A stretch of 18,218 nt of DNA from Candidatus Galloscillospira excrementavium (lineage in GTDB: Bacteria; Bacillota; Clostridia; Oscillospirales; Oscillospiraceae), in NCBI GenBank assembly GCA_018711785.1, contig DVHW01000243.1:1-18218 (forward strand), in the 5' to 3' direction. Below the pieces are notes generated by a model that did no database searches, was not told where the DNA came from, and worked only from the letters and a program-made list of their open reading frames with translations. The translations under genes were made by a program, and so were the position numbers. Shown here in pieces: positions 6,752 through 13,895 of this stretch; the first letter of the stretch is position 1, and every line of letters starts with the position of its first letter.

Positions 6752-7870
6752 GTGGAACGGTGTATCTATACCGGTGCGGACAGCGCCGGCGCCCATTTCT
6801 CTTCTGCCGAGCACATCTTCCCGGAGTGCATTGGCGGGGTCCACTGCCTCCCCAAAGGCTGGGTCTCTGATGAGGCGAACAACGCGTTGTCCCGTTTGGA
6901 GCTGACGTTTGCCCGGGAGAACCCTCTGGTGGCGATACAGCGGATGTTTCTGCCCCCTGTGGGGAGAAAGAAGCACGCCAACCGGGACCGTATCGGCGTG
7001 CTGACCAACCTGGGTGACCGGGCAGACCTGGCCCTGGGGTATATCCGCGGCGCCCAGCCCTTTCCCCTCAATCAAATCGTCTTTTCTGTTCCGGTAGAAT
7101 CGGAGCCCAGCGGAAAAGCAGAGGTCCGCATCCTCCTTGCGCCCAGCGCAGACCAGACTGCCCAGACATTGCTCCCCGCCTTTTGGGAGGAGCTGCGCGA
7201 ATACAACGGCTGTCCCAGCTTTCTCAAGTCTCCCTCCATCCCACCGCGGACCTATCTGCTGGGCCGGAAGGATAAGAAGTGGTTTCTGGGACTCCACCAG
7301 AAAGAAAATCCGGAGCTGGTGAAGCCAGTGGTCCGGCGCATGGTGGAAAAGCTCACCGAAGAGGACGCTGAGACTGCATGCCGCGGCTTTGATCAATCCC
7401 AGAGCCAGAGTCATCGGGTGGAAGCCTGCATCTCCTTCTGCGTCAGCCTGCCGGACTGCCTCCGGGTCTATGCCAAGATCGCCCTGAACTGTCTGGCCAG
7501 GCTGGCCGGACAGGAATTTGTCCTCTCCGCCGCCTTTGACCCTATCCGCGCCGCCATTATGGACGGGACGGAGATCGCTTCTTTTGTGTGGGGCACAAAG
7601 GGCCCCCACCCGGTCCCGCCGGTCCTGTGGCAGTTCCCGGACCGGCTCACACTGGGAAAGCGGTGCCACGCCGTGTGCATCAACACCTGGAACGGGGACC
7701 TGTACGGCATCGTTTCTCTATACGGCCTTGATGACCCCATGGTGGTCCTTCTGGCCAGAGATGTGCCGCGATTTGGTCCGGATTTTTACCTCTGTGATTG
7801 GGAAAACAAGGCGGAATACACGCTGATCGACTGTGTGCTGCGCATCTGTGACCACGGAGAACCATGCTGA
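6752..7870 (+). CDS. HNH-endonuclease-like protein inserted antisense in the transfer operon
   Basis: A 372-residue soluble protein. Residues 1-50 hold an HNH_5-type pattern: CIYTG near the N-terminus, SAEHIFPECIGG with the expected acid-histidine pair, then KGWVSDEANNALSRLE as the N-containing helix. Classic members have CxxC before the EHI motif and CN near the last helix; here the second cysteine is threonine and the later one alanine, so the zinc knuckle looks lost while the EH and N positions remain. The remaining 320 residues match nothing I recognise. The start is GTG 6752, 9 nt after AGGAGG. It is the only plus-strand gene, ends 4 nt from the convergent DUF3852 gene, and is flanked by a 7-bp direct repeat. 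It could be a mobile or defence nuclease; function unproven. Confidence 0.78.
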   Translation: MERCIYTGADSAGAHFSSAEHIFPECIGGVHCLPKGWVSDEANNALSRLELTFARENPLVAIQRMFLPPVGRKKHANRDRIGVLTNLGDRADLALGYIRGAQPFPLNQIVFSVPVESEPSGKAEVRILLAPSADQTAQTLLPAFWEELREYNGCPSFLKSPSIPPRTYLLGRKDKKWFLGLHQKENPELVKPVVRRMVEKLTEEDAETACRGFDQSQSQSHRVEACISFCVSLPDCLRVYAKIALNCLARLAGQEFVLSAAFDPIRAAIMDGTEIASFVWGTKGPHPVPPVLWQFPDRLTLGKRCHAVCINTWNGDLYGIVSLYGLDDPMVVLLARDVPRFGPDFYLCDWENKAEYTLIDCVLRICDHGEPC

Positions 7871-7874
7871 CTCC

Positions 7875-7881
7875 TCACTCA
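7875..7881. repeat. Right copy of 7-bp direct repeat flanking the HNH segment
   Basis: TCACTCA (minus strand TGAGTGA) covers the TGA stop of the DUF3852 gene and matches 6679-6685 exactly. The presumed inserted segment between the copies is 1189 bp (6686-7874) and shows no terminal inverted repeats. Confidence 0.5.
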
Positions 7882-8219
7882 ATTCCGACGATGGACCAGA
7901 TGTAGTTGGGGGCCAGGAGGACAAAAATCAGGCAGACGAAGAGGATGGCCGGGCCAGTCCACTCAAACTGGCCGTGTTTGCGGTAGTCGAAGTAGCACAG
8001 GGCAAGCTTGACAAAGAAGGCGATGGCCAGGACCATGCCCAGTGCGGGAAAGACCACGCTGTCCACCACGGACCGGATCTGTGCCGAGGCGTCGCCCCAG
8101 GTCTGCTCCACCGCGTCGGCCACACTCCCGGCGCTCTCCGCCGCCCAAGCGGGGAGGCAGAACAGCCCGGCCAGCAGAAGAAGGGTCAGAGGGAAAAGAA
8201 ACCATTTGCCGCGTTTCAT
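7875..8219 (-). CDS. DUF3852-type small membrane protein (possible VirB2-like subunit)
   Basis: A 114-residue protein with a signal peptide (about 1-26, MKRGKWFLFPLTLLLLAGLF to AWA), a short helical stretch (VEQTWGDASAQIRSVVDSVV), and two membrane helices around FPALGMVLAIAFFVKLALCY and GPAILFVCLIFVLLAPNYIW, separated by the conserved DYRKHGQFEWT loop. This is the layout I know as DUF3852, found in conjugative elements of Firmicutes. A signal peptide plus two helices around a short polar loop also resembles VirB2/TrbC pilins, so a channel-subunit role is a reasonable inference. The start ATG follows GGAGG by 6 nt. The stop is 4 nt from the end of the convergent HNH-like gene. Confidence 0.82.
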   Translation of the reverse strand: MKRGKWFLFPLTLLLLAGLFCLPAWAAESAGSVADAVEQTWGDASAQIRSVVDSVVFPALGMVLAIAFFVKLALCYFDYRKHGQFEWTGPAILFVCLIFVLLAPNYIWSIVGIE

Positions 8220-8239
8220 AGAGCACCTCCTAAGCAGTG

Positions 8240-8270
8240 AGGCGGCCGCCCCGGTCTGGGGCGGCCGCCT
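8240..8270. other. 13-bp GC-rich hairpin between the adhesin and DUF3852
   Basis: GGCGGCCGCCCC-GGTCT-GGGGCGGCCGCC, plus an outer A-T pair, forms a 13-bp perfect stem with a 5-nt loop. On the minus strand it follows the adhesin stop by 20 nt and lies just before the DUF3852 ribosome site, without a T-tract. On the plus strand it is followed by TGTTTGATAT and could weakly stop antisense transcripts from the HNH-like promoter. Confidence 0.6.
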
Positions 8271-8290
8271 GTTTGATATCCGTGGCCAGT

Positions 8291-11200
8291 TTAATATCCT
8301 GTGCGGGGCAGGGGCTCAGCGGGCTTGTAGACCCTTGTCACCCACCGGGAGGCGGCCATGATCCACTGGCCGCCATAGATGCCGCCTACGTCCGCCTGGT
8401 TGACGAACTGGGTCCCGCCCGTGAGCCAGGAGACCACATTGCAGTATACCTGCGGGGCCTCCACCTGCCGGAAGTTGGCGGGCACCACGCCGAAGGAGAC
8501 CATAAACTCCGTCACATACTCATCGGCGGCCAGACCCAGCGCCGCCGGGGAGGCGTCCAGCACATAGTTCTGCCGGGTGTCCAGGTTGTCCGCCAGGGTC
8601 CGCCAGGTGCTGCCGCTCAGGCTGGTCCTGTAGACCACCTTGTAGCGGCCGGGGGTGTTGTAGGTGCCGGTGACCAGCTTGTCCAGCCGCACCGCCTGGG
8701 TGGGAAGGGTGTCCCGCCAGTAGAAGGAGGTGAGGCTGACATTGGACTGGTTGGCAATGCCGCTGAAGTCGTAGCGGATGGACTGGCCGGGCATGACCTC
8801 CACATAGCCGGTCTTTTGGATGCTGACGCCGGTGGACAGGCTCTTGTCCGTCATGGCCGCCCGGACAATCTGCCCGGCGTATTCCAGCTCCACCTCCACG
8901 GGCGTCCGGTCCAGGAGGTAGAAGTCCGCCGCCTTGGACTCCACAATCCGGTAGCGGCCCAGCGGCAGGGGCCGGGTGACGGCCACGCCGTTCCCGTCCG
9001 TGCGGATGGTATCCACCAGTCTGCCCGTCCCGGCGTGGTAGACCTCGAATTCCGTATTGGGGATGGGCGTGCCGGCGGGCCAGCCATTCCAGGTGTTGTA
9101 GTCCGCCGAGGTCTTGGTCACCTGGAGCTGGCCGGTGATGGGGGTGTTCTCCCAGAACACCTCGGTGGTCTCCCCGGCCTTCACATAGACGGTCTTTTTC
9201 TCCGTATCCGGGATGTAGCCCTGGTTCTCCAGCTCCCGCAGATAGTAGCGGCCAGCCTCCAGGTTCTCCATGAACACATATCCCCGGTCATCCGAGGTGT
9301 ACTGCCCGATGGGGGTGTTTGTGGAATCATAGAGCAGGAAGATCACGCCATAGATGCCCTCGCCGGTGGTGCTGTCCGTCTTGCGGAGGAGGATGCCGGA
9401 GACCGGGTCGTTATAAAAGTAGAGGTGCTGGGTGTCATCCGGGTTTACCACTACGGTCTGGCTCTGGGTATCCGGGTCAATGGCGTAGCCGGGGATGCTC
9501 TGCACTTCGGTCACTACCACCGTGCCCGTGATGCCGGACAGGGTGATCTGCCCGTTCCCGTCTGTCCAGTACAGGCCGTTGGAGGAGAGCTTCCCACCCT
9601 CGTCCGGCAGGTAGGAGCCGTCTGCATAGGTGATCCTGAACTGCACCCCCTCCAGGGGCTCTTTGATCACGCTGTCCAGCTTGTGGAGGATCAGGTTCCC
9701 CAGGGGCTGGTTTCGGAACTCCAGCGTCACCGTCTGGCCGGCCTGGATCCGGGCGGTCTGGGGTGTGTCATCCAGCAGAAAGCCTTCCTTGGCCCGGGTC
9801 TCCCGGACCACCAGCGTGGTGCCGGGGTCGATGCCGTCGATGAGGATGGCGCCGGTGAAATCGGTAACGAAGTAGCCGTTGCCGTCACCCACCACGGTGC
9901 CGTCGCTCTCGGTCACGAAGAACTGGACATCCGAAATGGGGGAGTTGTCGGCGCTGGACACCTTCTTGATCAGCAAAGAACCCATGGGACTGTTTCCAAA
10001 ATGGACCTCCACGACCTCCTGCTCCTCACCGGAGAGGTAGACCGTCTGAGGCGGGGTGTCGATGACATGGGAGTCGTCGCTGGAGAGTTCTTCGATGATG
10101 TAGGTGCCAGGCTCACAGTCCGTGACGGTGAAGGAGCCATTCACCGAGGTGCGGTAGGTGCCGATGACCGTGCCTCCGGTGCCGGAGGTACTGCCGGAGA
10201 GGTAACGGACCTGGAACACCGCTCCCTCGATGGCCGCGCCGCTCTCGGAGTCGTACTTCCACACCACAATGGCCGAGTTCGGCCGGTTGAAGATGCGGAA
10301 GGTGTGGCTTTTCCCCGCGGCCACAAACGCCTCCTGCCTGCTGGACTCGGTCAGGGAAAAGCCCTTCGGGGCTTCCAGCTCCTCAATGCGGAACCAGCCG
10401 TCCCGCAGGGAGAGGTCCGGGTCAGAGAGCACAATGCGTCCCTCCGAGTCGGTATAGAACACCCCCAGGTCGTTGTACTCGCCGGTAGAGGTGCTGCCGC
10501 TGGCATACCAGACCTGCACCGGGACATGCTCCAGGGGGTCGTGAGTGACCTCATTCTCCTTGATAATTTCAATAACGGGCCGCTTGTGGTTCTCAAAGTA
10601 GACCGTCCGGTCCCGGTCCGGGTAGAGGGTGACCAGCTGGGGCTCCACGTCAAGCAGGTATGGGGCCGGCACGGATTTCTCGGAGACCTGGTACACCCCG
10701 GGCAGGAGGTTTTCCAGGGTGGCTGTGCCGTCCGGGCCGGTCCGGAGCTCATCCACGCTGTGGCCGTCCGCCGCTTCCACCAGGAAGACTGCCCCCTCCA
10801 CCGGCGACCCGGTGTCCGCGTCCCGCTTCACCACTGTCAGGTTGGGCCGCCGGTGGTTTTCCAGGTGGATGGTGCTGACCATGCCGGGGAAGAGCTGGAT
10901 GTGGTGCTCCGTGGGGTCCAGGATATGGCCGGACGCCGTGGCGGTCTCCACCAGGGAGTAGACCCCGGGCTCCAGCCCCTCCCAGGTGATGGTTCCGTCC
11001 GCCCCGGTGGTCCGGTCCAGGTAGTGCCCGCCGTCGGCGATGCGGGCCAGCCGGAAGGACACCCCGGCCAGGGGTGTCCCGTCCGAGCTGGTCTTGGTCA
11101 GCTCCAGGGAGGGCAGCTTGGCATTGGTGAAGACGAACTCCGCCCTCTCGTTCCCCGCCAGGTGGACCACCCGCTGGGCGTCGTCCACCACATAGCTGGG

Positions 11201-12964
11201 ACACTCCAGCTCCGTGATGAGGTAGCTGCCCTCCGGCAGCCGGGACAGGTCGATGGTCCCGTCCGCCCCGGTCAGAAATTCCTGGGGTCCGTAGCTCCCG
11301 TCCACTGCCTCCACCCGGAAGCGGGCGTTGGGGATTGGGGTGGCCAGATCCCCGGCGTCCAGCTTCCAGATGCGGACACCCGGCTTCAGGTCGTTGAAGA
11401 AGACCAGGGACCGGACGCCGTCCCCCGCCTCCAGCTCCACCTCCTGGGGCACGGCGTTCACTAGGTGGTCCGCGTCTGTCGCCGTTTCCACCACCCGCCA
11501 GGTCCCGGGAGGCAGGCTGTTGAGGTAGATGCACCCGGACTCGTCGGTGGTGAAGGTCCCGTAGAAGGCGGCATCGTGATAGACCTGGAAGACAGCCCCG
11601 GAGAGGGGCTGCCCGCTGACGCGGTCGTACTTCCGGATTTCCAGGCCCGGCTTGCGCCGGTTGGTCACCGTCAGCTCATAGGTCCGGGTCCCGGAGCCCG
11701 CCGGGTCCACGTGGATGCTGTGGGGCGTGGGGTCCAGGACATAGCTGCCCTCGCAGGAGACCTCCACGAACTGATAGACCCCCTCGTCCAGACCGGAGAG
11801 GGTGTACTGCCCCTCCACCCGGATGGTGTCGATGTGCTGCTCGTCCCGGTAGACGTCGAAGACGGCGGTAGTCAGGGCGCCGGTGTCGGCGTCCCGCTTC
11901 TCCAGCCGAAGGACCGCCGCCGGGTCGTTCTCAAAGGTCAGTTCCATAGACCGCTGCCCGTCAAAGTACACGGTCTGCACCTGGCCGCTGGGGAGGTAGC
12001 CCGGCGGGGGAGACACCTCGGAGATGCGGTAGCTGCCGGGGTAGAGCCCCTCCACCGCCGCCTGGCCGTCCGGGCCCGTGGTGGCGGTGTGGGTGTAGCC
12101 CTGGTCGATGCCCTCGATTTGGAACACCGCCCCGGCCAGGGGCTGCCCTGTTGTGCTGTCCCGCTTGGCGATGGTCAGGACTGCCGCCTCCGGTTCCTCC
12201 GGCTCCTGGACGGGCTCGTCGTCCACGACTACGACGCGGCTCTCGTTGTAGTTGAAAAAGTTCTGCCTCCCGCTGACGCTGGAGCTGGCCAGCACCGCCC
12301 ACTGGGAGGCCGGGTCCGCCTCCACCCGGGCCCGGATGCCCTGGGCCGCGTAGTCCGCCACCTGCCGCTGGAGCCGGGCGTCCTCCGCCGCCTTGACCTC
12401 CAGCAGCTGGGTGTACATCTCCTTGTACTGCTCATAGGTCACCGGGTCGGCGTAGCCTCCGTCGTCAATCTGTCCGCCGTCGCTGGTGTCCCCGTGGCCC
12501 TTGTAGGACATGTTGTCCCACACATAGGTCTGCACGCACATCATCGCAGCGCCCAGGGCCGCGTCGTCCAGGGTATAGTGCTGGTTGATGTAGGACATGA
12601 GCCACTTGACGTTTTCCAGCACCTCGCCGGAGTAGTCGCTCATGCCGGAGAGGGTGACGGCCCGCTCCAGCAGGTCCTCCGCGTCGGCGCCGGTGGCGTG
12701 GGTCCAGCGGTAGCTGGCCAGGAACTGGGGGCTTTCGGAGTTGTAGCTGTACCCGAAGTCCACGCAGTAGGCCCACTTGCCGTCCACCAGGGGCGGCTTA
12801 TAGGTGTAGGAGCCGCCGGATTTGCTGGTCCGCTTGATCCAGTGGTTGGGATTGGTGGTGTGGCTGATGCCGGCGCCCGTGGTGCTGGCGGCCAGCGCCG
12901 CGCCGGTCAGCAGGCCCAGCAGGGCCGCCGCCGTCAGCAGCAGGGCAATGAGTCGCTTTTTCAT
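8291..12964 (-). CDS. Giant thioester-domain/Cna-B surface adhesin (SpaA-like), 1557 aa
   Basis: A signal peptide (1-25) leads into an N-terminal domain with Cys67 in KWAYCVDFG and Gln145 in CVQTYVWDN. This Cys and QxxxW pattern is that of thioester domains, which carry an internal Cys-Gln bond and attach covalently to targets. Residues 262-1375 hold twelve Cna-B/SpaA-like modules of about 93 residues, nearly all with the isopeptide triad pattern: Lys in the first strand (IAKRD, RKYD, WKLD), Glu in a late strand (ISE, VVE, ITE) and Asn in the last (FEND, FTNAK). Residues 1376-1557 form a different C-terminal domain ending EPLPRTGY. LPRTG fits a sortase motif but lacks the hydrophobic segment and basic tail. 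A sortase gene lies upstream. The ATG follows AGGAGG by 4 nt. A role in attachment during transfer is inferred. Confidence 0.93.
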   Translation of the reverse strand: MKKRLIALLLTAAALLGLLTGAALAASTTGAGISHTTNPNHWIKRTSKSGGSYTYKPPLVDGKWAYCVDFGYSYNSESPQFLASYRWTHATGADAEDLLERAVTLSGMSDYSGEVLENVKWLMSYINQHYTLDDAALGAAMMCVQTYVWDNMSYKGHGDTSDGGQIDDGGYADPVTYEQYKEMYTQLLEVKAAEDARLQRQVADYAAQGIRARVEADPASQWAVLASSSVSGRQNFFNYNESRVVVVDDEPVQEPEEPEAAVLTIAKRDSTTGQPLAGAVFQIEGIDQGYTHTATTGPDGQAAVEGLYPGSYRISEVSPPPGYLPSGQVQTVYFDGQRSMELTFENDPAAVLRLEKRDADTGALTTAVFDVYRDEQHIDTIRVEGQYTLSGLDEGVYQFVEVSCEGSYVLDPTPHSIHVDPAGSGTRTYELTVTNRRKPGLEIRKYDRVSGQPLSGAVFQVYHDAAFYGTFTTDESGCIYLNSLPPGTWRVVETATDADHLVNAVPQEVELEAGDGVRSLVFFNDLKPGVRIWKLDAGDLATPIPNARFRVEAVDGSYGPQEFLTGADGTIDLSRLPEGSYLITELECPSYVVDDAQRVVHLAGNERAEFVFTNAKLPSLELTKTSSDGTPLAGVSFRLARIADGGHYLDRTTGADGTITWEGLEPGVYSLVETATASGHILDPTEHHIQLFPGMVSTIHLENHRRPNLTVVKRDADTGSPVEGAVFLVEAADGHSVDELRTGPDGTATLENLLPGVYQVSEKSVPAPYLLDVEPQLVTLYPDRDRTVYFENHKRPVIEIIKENEVTHDPLEHVPVQVWYASGSTSTGEYNDLGVFYTDSEGRIVLSDPDLSLRDGWFRIEELEAPKGFSLTESSRQEAFVAAGKSHTFRIFNRPNSAIVVWKYDSESGAAIEGAVFQVRYLSGSTSGTGGTVIGTYRTSVNGSFTVTDCEPGTYIIEELSSDDSHVIDTPPQTVYLSGEEQEVVEVHFGNSPMGSLLIKKVSSADNSPISDVQFFVTESDGTVVGDGNGYFVTDFTGAILIDGIDPGTTLVVRETRAKEGFLLDDTPQTARIQAGQTVTLEFRNQPLGNLILHKLDSVIKEPLEGVQFRITYADGSYLPDEGGKLSSNGLYWTDGNGQITLSGITGTVVVTEVQSIPGYAIDPDTQSQTVVVNPDDTQHLYFYNDPVSGILLRKTDSTTGEGIYGVIFLLYDSTNTPIGQYTSDDRGYVFMENLEAGRYYLRELENQGYIPDTEKKTVYVKAGETTEVFWENTPITGQLQVTKTSADYNTWNGWPAGTPIPNTEFEVYHAGTGRLVDTIRTDGNGVAVTRPLPLGRYRIVESKAADFYLLDRTPVEVELEYAGQIVRAAMTDKSLSTGVSIQKTGYVEVMPGQSIRYDFSGIANQSNVSLTSFYWRDTLPTQAVRLDKLVTGTYNTPGRYKVVYRTSLSGSTWRTLADNLDTRQNYVLDASPAALGLAADEYVTEFMVSFGVVPANFRQVEAPQVYCNVVSWLTGGTQFVNQADVGGIYGGQWIMAASRWVTRVYKPAEPLPRTGY
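8840..12181 (-). repeat. Twelve tandem Cna-B/SpaA modules within the adhesin
   Basis: Counting from residue 262, each module starts with a strand containing Lys (for example LTIAKRD, LRLEKRD, LEIRKYD, VRIWKLD), has a central G(P/A)DG turn, a PG-x-Y/W-x-(I/V)-x-E strand, and ends F-x-N. Twelve modules are distinguishable before the C-terminal domain. They are diverged at protein level and not long identical DNA repeats, so recent expansion by slippage is not indicated. Confidence 0.8.
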
Positions 12965-12984
12965 AGGACCTCCTTTTTACAGCA

Positions 12985-13016
12985 GGAAGCGCCCCGCCTG
13001 CCGGCGGGGCGCTTCC
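12985..13016. other. 14-bp GC-rich hairpin between the CAP protein and the adhesin
   Basis: GGAAGCGCCCCGCC-TGCC-GGCGGGGCGCTTCC is a perfect 14-bp stem with a 4-nt loop. It lies 18 nt past the CAP-gene stop and just before the adhesin ribosome site. On the minus strand it is followed by TGCTGTAAAAAGG, so there is no T-tract; partial termination or mRNA protection of the adhesin message is possible. Confidence 0.65.
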
Positions 13017-13034
13017 CAAGATGATGCGTCGTAT

Positions 13035-13763
13035 TTATTTTCCCGGTAGAATGGGGCCGTCTACGCCGGTGATGACGTAGTCCCCTCCGGCGAACAGCTG
13101 GACGAGGTAGTACATCCCGTATTTGTCCTGTGCGATCCCCGCCCCCGCGGCCTGATAGGACGGGTCCAGCAGGTTCCGGCGGTGGCCGTCCGAGGCGGCC
13201 CAGGAGTCCACCTGGAGCCGGGCCAGCTCCGCCGGGGTGGTGGTGTCCTTCATGCCCAGGTTCTCCCCGGCGTACATGGACCCGGTATAGCGCAGGACGC
13301 TCCGGAAGCTGCTGCCGTCCGGCCGCTGATGCCGGTAGGCCAGACTGGCCGCGGCCTCCTCCGCCCGCACCTGGGCCGCCGCCATCAGGTCCGCGTCCAG
13401 AGCCAGCTCGGCCACGCCCTCCGCCCGGCGCAGGGCGTTGGTGCGGCGGACGATCTCCTCCCGGACCCGATACAGGTCTTCCGGCGGCTCTGGCACATAG
13501 CGGGCGCCCGTGTCGATCTCCACGGTGGAGGTGGCGCCATCCCAGGTGACGCCGAAGTCCGCCAGGGCGGCGATGTCCCGCAGCTTGAAGTAGTTGTTCC
13601 CCTGGATGGTGTACGCCGCGACGTCCACCGGAATACCGTCCACGGTGACGTGGTGGGTGCTGGGGTGGGCCAGCACCCCGGCCGCCCAGGCAGCTCCGCC
13701 GCCAAAGAGCATCCCGCCGCAGACCACGCCGGCCAGGAAGAGCCCGCAATTCCCTCGTTTCAT
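13035..13763 (-). CDS. Secreted protein with copper-amine-oxidase-N and CAP/SCP domains
   Basis: A 242-residue protein. The signal peptide covers about 1-28 (FLAGVVCGGMLFGGGAAWA). Residues 35-86 are a copper amine oxidase N-terminal-like unit (VDGIPVDVAAYTIQGNNYFK, LRDIAALA, TSTVEIDTG), a common wall-associated module in Clostridia. Residues 95-225 form a CAP/SCP (PR-1-like) domain with the usual residues: His in YRHQRPDG, Glu in GENLG, His in SDGHRRNLL, then YYLVQLFA. Bacterial CAP proteins are extracellular, and their activity is mostly unknown. The start is ATG 13763, 9 nt after GGAGG; the frame opens 43 codons earlier, but that start has no ribosome site and no signal peptide. It lies between the sortase and the adhesin, so it probably belongs to the surface block. 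Confidence 0.88.
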   Translation of the reverse strand: MKRGNCGLFLAGVVCGGMLFGGGAAWAAGVLAHPSTHHVTVDGIPVDVAAYTIQGNNYFKLRDIAALADFGVTWDGATSTVEIDTGARYVPEPPEDLYRVREEIVRRTNALRRAEGVAELALDADLMAAAQVRAEEAAASLAYRHQRPDGSSFRSVLRYTGSMYAGENLGMKDTTTPAELARLQVDSWAASDGHRRNLLDPSYQAAGAGIAQDKYGMYYLVQLFAGGDYVITGVDGPILPGK

Positions 13764-13895
13764 CCCCCTGTTCCTCCTTCTGCCTTTTTCTGCCGTCCGG
13801 GAAGCACACCATACCGGAAACAGAGGCGGAAGTCGAGAAAACCGTCCCGTGAAAACGGAGAAAAATTGGCAGGCAGAGGAGTGCCGCTTCATGAG

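Noticed and set aside
6686..7874. HNH segment as a group I or group II intron, or an insertion sequence
   Set aside because: It lies between two complete genes and does not interrupt one. The protein is not a reverse transcriptase or transposase, and no terminal inverted repeats are visible.
8237..11464. Plus-strand open frame of 1075 codons opposite the adhesin
   Set aside because: It mirrors the adhesin codons and has no domain or sensible start. The opposite strand shows twelve well-formed Cna-B modules.
8840..12181. Adhesin module array as a DNA tandem repeat or CRISPR-like array
   Set aside because: The periodicity is at protein level with strongly diverged DNA; there are no identical repeats separated by spacers.
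13764..13892. N-terminal extension of the CAP protein by 43 codons
   Set aside because: It would place an arginine-rich stretch before a normal signal peptide and has no ribosome site, whereas ATG 13763 has GGAGG.
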